NCBI GenBank assembly: GCA_027451345.1
Contig: DAIDJO010000096.1
Coordinates: 1-32,821 of the forward strand
DNA from: Solirubrobacterales bacterium
GTDB taxonomy: Bacteria > Actinomycetota > Thermoleophilia > Solirubrobacterales > Solirubrobacteraceae
Length of the DNA: 32,821 bases
Reading direction: 5' to 3'
Below the pieces are notes generated by a model that was not told the DNA's origin, searched no databases, and worked only from the letters and a program-made list of their open reading frames with translations. Shown in pieces: positions 1 through 6,956 of this stretch. Both the position numbers and the translations under genes were made by a program. How positions within the stretch are numbered: the first letter of the stretch is position 1; each line of letters opens with the position of its first letter.

Positions 1-9
1 CAGCCCACC

Positions 10-24
10 GTGGCGCCGCGCCAC
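10..24. other. short perfect hairpin downstream of the ABC permease
   Basis: GTGGCG and CGCCAC form six-base perfect arms around a three-base loop. The hairpin lies 23 bases beyond the permease stop. In the minus-strand direction it is not followed by a T-run, so it is not a standard intrinsic terminator. It may help protect or end the padR-ABC transcript, or be a chance GC-rich palindrome. Confidence 0.3.
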
Positions 25-46
25 CTCCGTCCATGACGGCGGGTGG

Positions 47-958
47 TCACTCGGTCGACGAGAACTCCCAGATGGCGACGCCGAGCAGCGCGAGGCCGAG
101 CACGAGGATGACGGCCGCCTCGAGCAGCACCGGCATCCGCCACCCCCACCAGGAGAGGCCCGGATCGAGCACGTGGCGCGCGAGGGGGGAGATGTTCAGC
201 TTCGAGAAGACGAGCCGCCGCATCGGGTCGACCGCGTAGGCGAGGGGATCGATCCGGTTGAGGACGGTCAGCCATGTCGGTAGGCCGGAGGCGGGGAACA
301 TCGCGCCCGAGATGAAGTACATCGGCATCACGATCATCTGCATGACGCCCATGAACGACTGCATCTGCTTGATCCGGATCGCCACGCTGAGACCAAACGC
401 GGTGATGGCAAAGGCGAGCAGCAGCTGCAGGCCGAGCGCGCCGAAGATCAGGCCCGGGTCATAGGGCACGTGCACCAGCCCGGCGATGGCGAGCACGACC
501 ACGCCCTGGAACACCGCGACGGTCGCGCCGCCGAGGCACTTGCCGATCACGATCGAGCTGCGGCGAACCGGCGCGACCATCATCTCGCGCAGGAAGCCGA
601 ACTCCCGATCCCAGACGATCGACGCCGCCGAGAACATCGCCGTGAACATCACGGTCATGCAGAGGATGCCCGGATAGATGAACGTCTTGAGGTCGACCCC
701 GTGGGTGCCGGCGCTCGCCAGCTGCTGCAGGCCGCCGCCGAGGACGAACAGGAACAGGAAGGGCTGCACGAGCGAGGTGACGATCCGCATCCGGTCGTTG
801 ATGAAGCGGATCAGCTCCCGTCGCCAGACGATCTTGATCGCGCGCAGCTCGGAGGCGAACGTGCGCCTCGGAACGTGGACGCGAACGAGCGTCGAGAGGT
901 CGCTGGCGGCCTCGTCGGCGCCCGCCGTCAGCCGCGTCGGCTCCTTGGTCGTGCTCAT
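47..958 (-). CDS. ABC-2 type transporter permease (DrrB-like)
   Basis: This is a 303-residue membrane subunit of an ABC-2 exporter. The N-terminal 45 residues are cytoplasmic. About six hydrophobic segments follow, starting near residue 60 (VTSLVQPFLFLFVLGGGL) and ending in a C-terminal helix. The central stretch with REFGFLREMMVAPVRRSSI is the conserved ABC-2 coupling region found in DrrB and NodJ-like permeases. The start ATG overlaps the stop of the ATPase gene by four bases (ATGA), so the two are translationally coupled and should form one transporter. Family members export drugs, lipids or polysaccharides. The substrate cannot be read from sequence, but PadR control favours a drug or other hydrophobic compound. 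It is the last gene of the padR operon. Confidence 0.9.
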   Translation of the reverse strand: MSTTKEPTRLTAGADEAASDLSTLVRVHVPRRTFASELRAIKIVWRRELIRFINDRMRIVTSLVQPFLFLFVLGGGLQQLASAGTHGVDLKTFIYPGILCMTVMFTAMFSAASIVWDREFGFLREMMVAPVRRSSIVIGKCLGGATVAVFQGVVVLAIAGLVHVPYDPGLIFGALGLQLLLAFAITAFGLSVAIRIKQMQSFMGVMQMIVMPMYFISGAMFPASGLPTWLTVLNRIDPLAYAVDPMRRLVFSKLNISPLARHVLDPGLSWWGWRMPVLLEAAVILVLGLALLGVAIWEFSSTE

Positions 959-1953
959 CGTCTGCCGCCTCCCATCATCTGCATCATCACCCGGTTGCGG
1001 TGCTTGGAGGGATCCTCCTCGGCGTCGCGGATCGTCGAGCCGGTGAACGACATGAAGACGTCGTCGAGCGTCGGCCGGGAGACGCTCACGCTGCGGATCG
1101 GCACCGCGAGCTCGGCGAACAGGCGTGGCACGAACTGCTCCCCGCCGGGGACGCCGAAGGTCACGGCGCCCTCCACGATCTTGGCCTCGAGGCCGAAGCG
1201 GTCGCGCAGCGCCTCGATCGCCGCGGCGTCGTCGTCGGTCTGGAGCGTCACCCGGTCGGCGCCGACGCCCGCCTTGAGGGTCTCGGGCGTGTCGAGCGCG
1301 ACGATCTCTCCCTGGTCCATGATCGCGATCCGGTCACACCACTCCGCCTCATCCATGTAGTGGGTGGTCATGAAGATCGTGATCTCCTCGCGCTCCTGCA
1401 GCTCACGGATGTAGGTCCAGATCGAGCGGCGGGTCTGGGGATCGAGTCCGATCGTCGGCTCGTCGAGGAACAGCACCCGCGGTGAGTGCATCAGTCCGCG
1501 CGCGATCTCCAGTCGCCGCCGCATGCCGCCGGAGAACGTCATCACCTGACCGTCGCGACGGTCGAGCAGGCCGACCATGCGCAGCACCTGTTCCATTCGC
1601 GGTCGGACGAGGTTCCCCGGCACGCCGTAGAGCTCGGCGTGGAGCTTGAGGTTCTGTTCGGCGGTGAGGTACCCGTCGAGCGTCGGATCCTGGAAGACCA
1701 GGCCGATGTTGCGTCGCACGTCGTCACGCTCGGTGACCACGTCGTGGCCGGCGACCCGAGCGTGGCCGGACGTCGGCTTCAGGAGCGTGCAGAGCATGTT
1801 GATCGTCGTGCTCTTGCCGGCGCCGTTGGGGCCGAGGAAGCCGAAGACCTCCCCGACCCCAACCTCGAAGCTGACGCCCTTGACGGCGTCGAAGTCGCCG
1901 AACCGCTTCGTCAGGCGGCTGACGCTGATGGCGGGTTCGGCGGTCGCTCCCAT
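955..1953 (-). CDS. ABC transporter ATP-binding protein (DrrA-like)
   Basis: This 332-residue nucleotide-binding subunit pairs with the downstream ABC-2 permease. Walker A GPNGAGKST is at residues 41-49, the Q-loop is in LVFQDP near 85-90, the signature is FSGGM at 140-144, Walker B is VLFLDEP at 160-166, and the H-loop is TTHYMDEAE near 195. All catalytic elements are intact. The roughly 100-residue C-terminal extension after the H-loop is typical of DrrA-type exporters. The start lies ten bases after the padR stop. There is no good Shine-Dalgarno; instead TAAGCT, whose TAA is the padR stop codon, sits seven bases before the ATG. The gene may therefore also have its own leaderless transcript. 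ATP hydrolysis here would drive export of an unknown substrate. Confidence 0.93.
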   Translation of the reverse strand: MGATAEPAISVSRLTKRFGDFDAVKGVSFEVGVGEVFGFLGPNGAGKSTTINMLCTLLKPTSGHARVAGHDVVTERDDVRRNIGLVFQDPTLDGYLTAEQNLKLHAELYGVPGNLVRPRMEQVLRMVGLLDRRDGQVMTFSGGMRRRLEIARGLMHSPRVLFLDEPTIGLDPQTRRSIWTYIRELQEREEITIFMTTHYMDEAEWCDRIAIMDQGEIVALDTPETLKAGVGADRVTLQTDDDAAAIEALRDRFGLEAKIVEGAVTFGVPGGEQFVPRLFAELAVPIRSVSVSRPTLDDVFMSFTGSTIRDAEEDPSKHRNRVMMQMMGGGRR

Positions 1954-1960
1954 CTCTGTG

Positions 1961-1966
1961 AGCTTA
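1961..1966 (-). promoter_or_regulatory. candidate leaderless -10 for the ABC ATPase
   Basis: On the minus strand TAAGCT is followed by seven bases and then the ATG at 1953. The TAA is also the padR stop codon. This matches the TAnnnT-N6-8-start pattern seen repeatedly in the window. It would give an internal promoter, separating transporter expression from padR. Confidence 0.4.
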
Positions 1967-2596
1967 CGACTCGTCGTCGCCCGCCAACAGGCGGTAGAGC
2001 CGCCGGCGCGCGTCCTCGAGGATGGTCAGCGCCTCGTCCACCTGCTCGGGCGTGCCGTCCTGGAAGACATGCGCCGCTGTGCGGGCCAGTCCGCCGATCG
2101 TGTGGCGGAACCGGGCGCGCTGGCCGCCACCCTCCTCGGGCCCGGGCTCCCATGGCGCGCGCTGCTCGCCGCGCTCGGCGAGATGGGCCCGGCCGGCGTC
2201 GGTGAGCTCAAAGGCCCGTCCGGACTCCCCCTCGGTCTGCGCTGAGCGGATCAGCCCCTCGTCCTCGAGCTGCTGCAGGGCCGGGTAGACCGAGCCGGGG
2301 CTCGGCCGCCAGCGGCCGTCACTGCGCTCCTCGAGCCCCTGCATCAGCTGGTAGCCGTTGAGGGGATGCTCGAGTGAGAGCAGCATCAACAGGGCGAGGC
2401 GGACATCCCCGCGGCGGCGCCGGCGCGGCCCGCCCGGCCCGCCGGGGCCGAAGCCGCCGGGGCCGAATCCCTGTGGCCCGAACCCCGGGCCGGCCCACCG
2501 GGCGCGATGCCCTGGGCCGGGTCCGCCGCCGCTGCGGCATCCGTGTGGTCCCGGACCGAAGTCCGGGCGATCTGAGAAGAAACGGTCGCGTTTCAT
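1964..2596 (-). CDS. PadR-family transcriptional regulator
   Basis: This is a 210-residue repressor-type protein. The winged-helix core runs from about residue 60 to 140 and includes LMLLSLEHPLNGYQLMQGL, then GSVYPALQQLEDEGLI, the PadR recognition-helix region. The last 50 residues form the helical dimerisation segment. The first 60 residues are unusual: a Gly/Pro-rich low-complexity tail with repeated FGPGG units and a run of five arginines. I chose the ATG at 2596 because GAAAGGAACC lies at Shine-Dalgarno distance; an in-frame ATG at 2650 falls inside the promoter. PadR proteins typically repress a neighbouring exporter and are released by its substrate. The gene leads the operon with the ABC exporter and probably represses itself through the 2634-2651 palindrome. 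Confidence 0.9.
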   Translation of the reverse strand: MKRDRFFSDRPDFGPGPHGCRSGGGPGPGHRARWAGPGFGPQGFGPGGFGPGGPGGPRRRRRGDVRLALLMLLSLEHPLNGYQLMQGLEERSDGRWRPSPGSVYPALQQLEDEGLIRSAQTEGESGRAFELTDAGRAHLAERGEQRAPWEPGPEEGGGQRARFRHTIGGLARTAAHVFQDGTPEQVDEALTILEDARRRLYRLLAGDDES

Positions 2597-2631
2597 GTGT
2601 TGGTTCCTTTCGGTGTTATCACGACGCGTCA

Positions 2632-2660
2632 AAGATATATCGTTATGCATCGGTTGTCAA
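2632..2660 (-). promoter_or_regulatory. padR operon promoter with operator-like palindrome
   Basis: Read on the minus strand there is a perfect -35 TTGACA (2660-2655), a 17-base spacer and TATCTT as -10 (2637-2632), then a leader of about 30 bases to the padR ATG. The imperfect palindrome GAT..AT......AT..ATC covers 2634-2651. It fills most of the spacer and part of the -10, where a bound PadR dimer would block polymerase. Autorepression is inferred from this placement. Confidence 0.65.
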
Positions 2661-2774
2661 GCTCCCTCCGGGTGGCCCTCGCGGGGGCTGCGCGTCCCCC
2701 GGCGGCGCGGCCCCGGCTCCCTCAAGGCACGTCCACGGCGGCCGATGACGCGGGCATGGGCCAGGACCGATCGC

Positions 2775-5699
2775 ATGTCCGTGGGCAGTGAGCCGCAGGG
2801 GTCGGCGGGCGCCGGCGCGCCCGCGACCGAGTGCGGTGAGCTCGAGCTCCTGCGCGGCCTCCTCGACGCCTCCCCGGCCGCGATCATCGGGCGGACCCTC
2901 GACGGGACGATCACGCACTGGAACGTGGCCGCCGAGCGCCTCTACGGCTACCGGGCGGAGGAGGTGATCGGCCGACGGGCCGACCTCATCTTCCCGGAGC
3001 CCTGGCAGGTCGCCGAGATGAGCGACGCCAACCCGCGCCTGCTCCGCGGCGAGGTGATCGCGCCGGCGGAGGGCGTGCGGCGCCGGCGCGACGGGAGCCT
3101 CGTCGCGGTCGAGGTGACCGTCGCTCCGCTGCGTGACGCCGACGGGCAGGTGGTCGGCGCCTGCGTCATGAGCACGGAGCTCACCGACGTCCGCGAGGGC
3201 CCGCGGATGCGCACGCCGGCGGCGGCGCTGCTCGAGGAGGCGCAGGCGATCGCCCGGATCGGGAGCTGGGAGATCGACCAGGCGACCGGGCGAGCCACGT
3301 GGACCGACCAGGTGTATGAGCTCTTCGGCCTGCGGCCGGAGCGGATCCCCGCCGGCGACTCCTCGCCGTTTCGCCGGCTCGTGCACCCCGACGATCTGCC
3401 CGCCTACGAGGCCCTGCACGAGGAGGTGCTGCGCACGGGGGAGCCCGGTGAGGTGGAGTACCGGGTCCTGCGCCCCGACGGCGCCGTCCGGCACCTGCAT
3501 TCGCGCGCCCGACGCGTCGAGACCGCCGGCGGCGTGAAGCTCGTCGGCACCGTGCAGGACGTCACCGACGCCCGCGCGCTCGAGCGCGAGACCGTGGCGA
3601 CGCACGACCTGTTCGCCGGTGTGCTCGACGCCGCCACCGAGATCGCGATCGTCGCCGTCGACACGGCGGGCCGGATCACGGTGTTCAACCGCGGCGCCGA
3701 GCTGATGCTCGGGTACACTGCGGCCGAGATGATCGGGCGCCACACCCCGCAGGCCTACCACGACGCCGGCGAGCTCGCCCGCCGCGCGGCTGAGCTCGGG
3801 CTCGCCCCGGGCCTCGAGGTCCTCGTCGCCTCCGCCCGCGCCGGTCGCCCCGAGACCCGGGACTGGACCTACGTCCGCAAGGACGGCTCGACCCTGACCG
3901 TGTCGCTGACCGTCACCGCCCTGCGCAAGGACTGCGGTGAGATCGTCGGGTTCATCGGCACGGCCCGCGACGTCACGGAGTCCCGTGCGGCGGACGCGGC
4001 TCGACGGGAGGCCGAGCGCCGCTTCAAGGCGGCGTTCGAGCACGCGCCGATCGGCGTGGCGATCACCGGCCTGCACGGGGATGCCCGCGGCCGGTTCCTG
4101 CAGACCAACCCGGCCCTCAACGACCTGGTCGGGTACGCGCCGGGGGAGCTCGACGGCATGCCCGTCGCGTCGATCACCCACCCCGACGACGTCGAAGCGA
4201 CCGACGAGGCGATCGACCAGCTCGCGCTCGGCGAGGGCGTGACGTTCGAGAAGCGCTACGTGCACCGGGCGGGCCATGAGATCGCGATGCTCATCTCGGT
4301 CACCCCCATCCCCGAGGAGGGCGACGCGCGCCCCCGGTACTGCGTCGCGCAGTGCATCAACGTCTCCGAGAGCAAGCAGTTCGAGGAACAGCTCCGCCAC
4401 ATCGCCGACCACGACGTGCTCACCGGGCTGGCCAACCGCCAGCGCTTCGAGAGCGAGCTCCAGCGCGTGCTCGCCGAGGCCCGGCGGTACGACCGCGCCG
4501 GCGCCCTGCTGCTCCTCGACCTCGACGGCTTCAAGCACGTCAACGACCAGTTCGGACACCCGGTCGGGGACGAGCTCGTCGCTCGCGTCGGCGGGGTGCT
4601 CGCCTCGAGCGTCCGCGCCACCGACGTCGTCGCCCGCGTCGGCGGGGATGAGTTCGCGATCATCCTCCAGGAGGTGCAGGAGGCCGACGCGGTCGCCGTG
4701 GCGCAGAAGATCATCGAGGCGATCCGTCAGCACGGCGTCGTCATCCACGGGCTCCAGCACGCCCGTGTCACCACCTCGGTCGGCGTGACGACGTTCGACG
4801 CCGCGATCGAGCGCACGAGCGAGGAGCTGATCGTCGAGGCCGACAACGCGATGTACGAGGCCAAGGCGGCCGGCCGCGACGGCTACCGCGTGTACCGCCG
4901 CGGGACCAACCGGCGACAGGTCCTCACGCGGCACGATTCATGGCTGGAGCGGCTGCGCGACGCGCTCGAGCGCGACCGCTTCGTCCTGCACGCTCAACCG
5001 ATCCGCCCGATCTGCGCCGAGCCCGAGCCGTGGTACGAGTTGCTCCTGCGCCTGCGCAACGAGCGCGACGAGCTGATCGCCCCGGCCGCCTTCCTGCACA
5101 ACGCCGAGCGCTTCGACGTGATGGGGGAGATCGACCGCTGGGTGCTGCGCCGCGCCGTCACCCTGTTGCACGACCACCATCGCGCCGGCGGTCAGCTGCG
5201 CCTCGCCGTCAACCTCTCCGGCCTGACGATGAACGACGTCGCCCTGGCCGAGGACCTCGCCGAGATGCTCGCGGCCCGCCCGATCCCGGAGGGCGCGCTC
5301 GTGATCGAGGTCACCGAAACGGCGGCGATCGGCAACATCGCGCGCGCCGGCGAGCTCGCGCGGGACCTGCGGGCGCTCGGTTGCCACGTGGCGCTCGACG
5401 ACTTCGGCTCGGGCTTCGCCTCCTTCTCCTACCTCAAGCACCTGAACTTCGATTACGTGAAGATCGACGGTGAATACGTCCGCCAGATGACGGCCACCCG
5501 CTCCGACCAGGTCGTCGTCCGGGCCGTCGTCGACATCGCCAAGGGGCTCGGGGCGCAGACGGTGGCGGAGTTCGTCGGGGACGAGGCGACGGTCGAGATG
5601 CTCCGGGACTTCGGCGTCGAGTTCGGGCAGGGCTTTCACCTCGGGCGGCCCGGCCCGCTCGCGCACACGCTGCCGCCGCCGCGCTACGCGGCGGCCTGA
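2775..5699 (+). CDS. PAS-PAS-PAS-PAS-GGDEF-EAL cyclic-di-GMP enzyme
   Basis: The protein has 974 residues and no clear membrane segment, so it is probably a cytosolic sensor. Four PAS folds lie at about 24-140, 155-275, 276-405 and 414-540. A diguanylate cyclase domain spans 540-705 with an intact GGDEF at 623-627 and an inhibitory-site RATD at 614-617, five residues upstream, as in product-inhibited cyclases. A phosphodiesterase domain spans 721-965; its signature reads ELL at 755-757, but the metal-binding Glu is kept. VNLS, EVTETA, DDFG (875-878), VKID and AEFV are also present, so both activities look possible. The start is uncertain: ATG 2775 precedes the first PAS domain, and an in-frame ATG at 2745 is the alternative. 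The gene diverges from padR. The signal sensed by the PAS domains is unknown. Confidence 0.93.
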   Translation: MSVGSEPQGSAGAGAPATECGELELLRGLLDASPAAIIGRTLDGTITHWNVAAERLYGYRAEEVIGRRADLIFPEPWQVAEMSDANPRLLRGEVIAPAEGVRRRRDGSLVAVEVTVAPLRDADGQVVGACVMSTELTDVREGPRMRTPAAALLEEAQAIARIGSWEIDQATGRATWTDQVYELFGLRPERIPAGDSSPFRRLVHPDDLPAYEALHEEVLRTGEPGEVEYRVLRPDGAVRHLHSRARRVETAGGVKLVGTVQDVTDARALERETVATHDLFAGVLDAATEIAIVAVDTAGRITVFNRGAELMLGYTAAEMIGRHTPQAYHDAGELARRAAELGLAPGLEVLVASARAGRPETRDWTYVRKDGSTLTVSLTVTALRKDCGEIVGFIGTARDVTESRAADAARREAERRFKAAFEHAPIGVAITGLHGDARGRFLQTNPALNDLVGYAPGELDGMPVASITHPDDVEATDEAIDQLALGEGVTFEKRYVHRAGHEIAMLISVTPIPEEGDARPRYCVAQCINVSESKQFEEQLRHIADHDVLTGLANRQRFESELQRVLAEARRYDRAGALLLLDLDGFKHVNDQFGHPVGDELVARVGGVLASSVRATDVVARVGGDEFAIILQEVQEADAVAVAQKIIEAIRQHGVVIHGLQHARVTTSVGVTTFDAAIERTSEELIVEADNAMYEAKAAGRDGYRVYRRGTNRRQVLTRHDSWLERLRDALERDRFVLHAQPIRPICAEPEPWYELLLRLRNERDELIAPAAFLHNAERFDVMGEIDRWVLRRAVTLLHDHHRAGGQLRLAVNLSGLTMNDVALAEDLAEMLAARPIPEGALVIEVTETAAIGNIARAGELARDLRALGCHVALDDFGSGFASFSYLKHLNFDYVKIDGEYVRQMTATRSDQVVVRAVVDIAKGLGAQTVAEFVGDEATVEMLRDFGVEFGQGFHLGRPGPLAHTLPPPRYAAA

Positions 5700-5735
5700 G
5701 GCCGCGCGCGCCCGTGCGGCGGGCCGCGCGACCGC

Positions 5736-5741
5736 TACCCT
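5736..5741 (+). promoter_or_regulatory. candidate leaderless -10 for the coiled-coil gene
   Basis: TACCCT is followed by eight bases and then the ATG at 5750. There is no Shine-Dalgarno in between. It matches the window-wide TAnnnT pattern. Confidence 0.45.
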
Positions 5742-5749
5742 GAGAGACC

Positions 5750-6148
5750 ATGAACGGTGACCAGAACGGCATCCGCGGACGGGTCACGCGGCAGGGCGAG
5801 GAGGCGATCGGCAAGCTCGCTCAGGACCTGCTGAAGAACCCGTTGCTGAGTGGCACCCTCTCCGCCGCCTTCGACGCCCGCGAGCGGGCGACCCGGGCGC
5901 AGGAGATCGCCATGAGCGCGCTCAACCTGCCCTCCGCGGCCGACATCGACCGCCTCACCCGGCGGCTGCGCTCGGTCTCGCAACGGATCGAGGGGCTCGA
6001 GGAGGGCCTCGAGCGGATCTCCGATCGGCTCGACCACTCCCGCGAGACGGCCGCGCTCGAGCAGCGGATGGAGAAGATGGAGAAGCGCCTCGCCTCCATC
6101 GACCGGACCCTGACGCGGCTCGACAAGAAGTTCAGCGCGACCGGCTGA
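5750..6148 (+). CDS. small coiled-coil protein of unknown function
   Basis: This 132-residue soluble protein is not one I recognise by name. Residues 1-60 hold an amphipathic helical segment (LAQDLLKNPLLSGTLSAAF). Residues 63-130 are a strongly predicted coiled coil with Leu/Ile heptads, heavily charged with Glu and Arg. The pattern of a short N-terminal helix followed by a coiled coil resembles phasin-like (PhaF/PhaI-type) and UbiK-like accessory proteins, but I see no diagnostic motif. It stands alone between the c-di-GMP enzyme and a convergent phosphorylase. A leaderless -10 sits directly upstream, so it is likely its own transcription unit. Codon use matches the neighbouring real genes. 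Confidence 0.8.
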   Translation: MNGDQNGIRGRVTRQGEEAIGKLAQDLLKNPLLSGTLSAAFDARERATRAQEIAMSALNLPSAADIDRLTRRLRSVSQRIEGLEEGLERISDRLDHSRETAALEQRMEKMEKRLASIDRTLTRLDKKFSATG

Positions 6149-6161
6149 GGCGCGTGCGCCG

Positions 6162-6860
6162 TCAGCTGAGCGCGGCGATGGCGAGCCGGCCGAGCTCGAG
6201 TTCGGCCGCCTGGAGCGCCTCGGGCGCGAGGTAGGAGTCCGTCCCCACGAGGTTGGAGACGAGCAGGACGCACCCGGCGTGTGCGTCGTGGCGGCCGGCG
6301 ACGGCCAGCACCGTGGCCGCCTCCATCTCGACCGCGACCGCGCCAGCCGCGCGCCAGGCCGCCACCTGGTCATCGGAGTCGTAGAAGAGGTCGGCGGAGA
6401 CGACGGGGCCGGTGGCCGCGTCGAACCGTCGGCCGGCCGCTCGGAGAGCAGCGCTCACGGCGCCGGGGGCGGGGACCGGCTGCAGGCGGGCCAGGCCGGT
6501 GAGGGCGCGGCTCGCGCCGTCGTCGGTGAGCACCGGGTCGGCGACGAGCAGCCGGCCCGGCTCGAGCGCCGGGCCGAGGCTCCCGCAGGTCCCGATCCGC
6601 ACGAGCCGGCGGGCGCCGAGCTCGATCAGCTCGGTGGCGACGATCGCCGCGCTCGGCCCGCCCATCCCCGTGCTCTGGATGCTGAGCGGGGCGCCGTCCG
6701 GGGCGGTGCCCGTGTACCCCCACAGGCCCCGGTTGTGGTTGAGCATCTTCGGCACCTCGAGCAGCGCCTGGGCGAGGCGCAGCGCGCGACCGGGGTCGCC
6801 CGGGAGCAGCACCCGCTCGGCGAGCGGGGCGGTCTGGTGCAGATGGATCAGATCGCGCAC
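6162..6860 (-). CDS. nucleoside phosphorylase (PNP/UDP family)
   Basis: The 232-residue protein belongs to the trimeric/hexameric nucleoside phosphorylase superfamily, which splits nucleosides with phosphate into base and pentose-1-phosphate. The phosphate-binding GDPGRA is at 21-26, STGMGGPS at 63-70, RIGTCGS at 88-94, and the ribose-binding VEMEA at 177-181. The hexameric purine enzyme DeoD carries a catalytic Asp in a TVSDH-like stretch. Here the matching region reads VSNLVGT (201-207) with Asn, which is closer to uridine phosphorylase. I therefore favour a uridine or other non-6-oxopurine nucleoside, but specificity is open. The start is GTG at 6860, seven bases after a TACGCT hexamer. 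It is divergent from tilS-hpt, and hpt is also a salvage gene. Confidence 0.85.
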   Translation of the reverse strand: MRDLIHLHQTAPLAERVLLPGDPGRALRLAQALLEVPKMLNHNRGLWGYTGTAPDGAPLSIQSTGMGGPSAAIVATELIELGARRLVRIGTCGSLGPALEPGRLLVADPVLTDDGASRALTGLARLQPVPAPGAVSAALRAAGRRFDAATGPVVSADLFYDSDDQVAAWRAAGAVAVEMEAATVLAVAGRHDAHAGCVLLVSNLVGTDSYLAPEALQAAELELGRLAIAALS

Positions 6861-6867
6861 CGCGGGG

Positions 6868-6873
6868 AGCGTA
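6868..6873 (-). promoter_or_regulatory. candidate leaderless -10 for the phosphorylase
   Basis: On the minus strand TACGCT is followed by CCCCGCG and then the GTG start at 6860, a seven-base gap. No Shine-Dalgarno is present, which fits a leaderless transcript starting at GTG. Confidence 0.45.
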
Positions 6874-6912
6874 GTGCCCGCCCGCGCGGCGCGCCCGCGG
6901 GACCGACCACCA

Positions 6913-6918
6913 TAGACT
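6913..6918 (+). promoter_or_regulatory. candidate -10 for the tilS leader ORF and tilS-hpt
   Basis: TAGACT is followed by eight bases and the ATG at 6927. That ATG does not start tilS but a nine-codon ORF that runs into the tilS start, so the putative leaderless transcript would begin with this small ORF. Confidence 0.45.
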
Positions 6919-6926
6919 CGCCGGGC

Positions 6927-6956
6927 ATGGCGGCGACTGTGACGGCCGGCCGATGA
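6927..6956 (+). CDS. nine-codon leader ORF overlapping the tilS start
   Basis: The ORF encodes MAATVTAGR and stops at TGA 6954-6956, which overlaps the tilS ATG at 6953 in an ATGA arrangement. A TAGACT -10 lies eight bases before its ATG, the spacing seen at leaderless genes here. The likely role is to bring ribosomes onto a leaderless mRNA and pass them to tilS by reinitiation, since tilS has no Shine-Dalgarno of its own. The peptide shows no repeated amino acids of the kind found in classical attenuators. Alternatively the arrangement is accidental. Confidence 0.4.
   Translation: MAATVTAGR

Noticed and set aside
2358-2774. N-terminal extension of the PAS-GGDEF-EAL frame
   Set aside because: It is antisense to padR, crosses the padR promoter, and is low-complexity Pro/Arg/Gly.
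2643-4934. 763-codon open frame on the minus strand opposite the PAS-GGDEF-EAL gene
   Set aside because: It is the usual antisense open frame of a GC-rich gene; its sequence is Asp/Gly/Val/Arg-biased low-complexity with no domain, while the plus strand shows complete conserved motifs.
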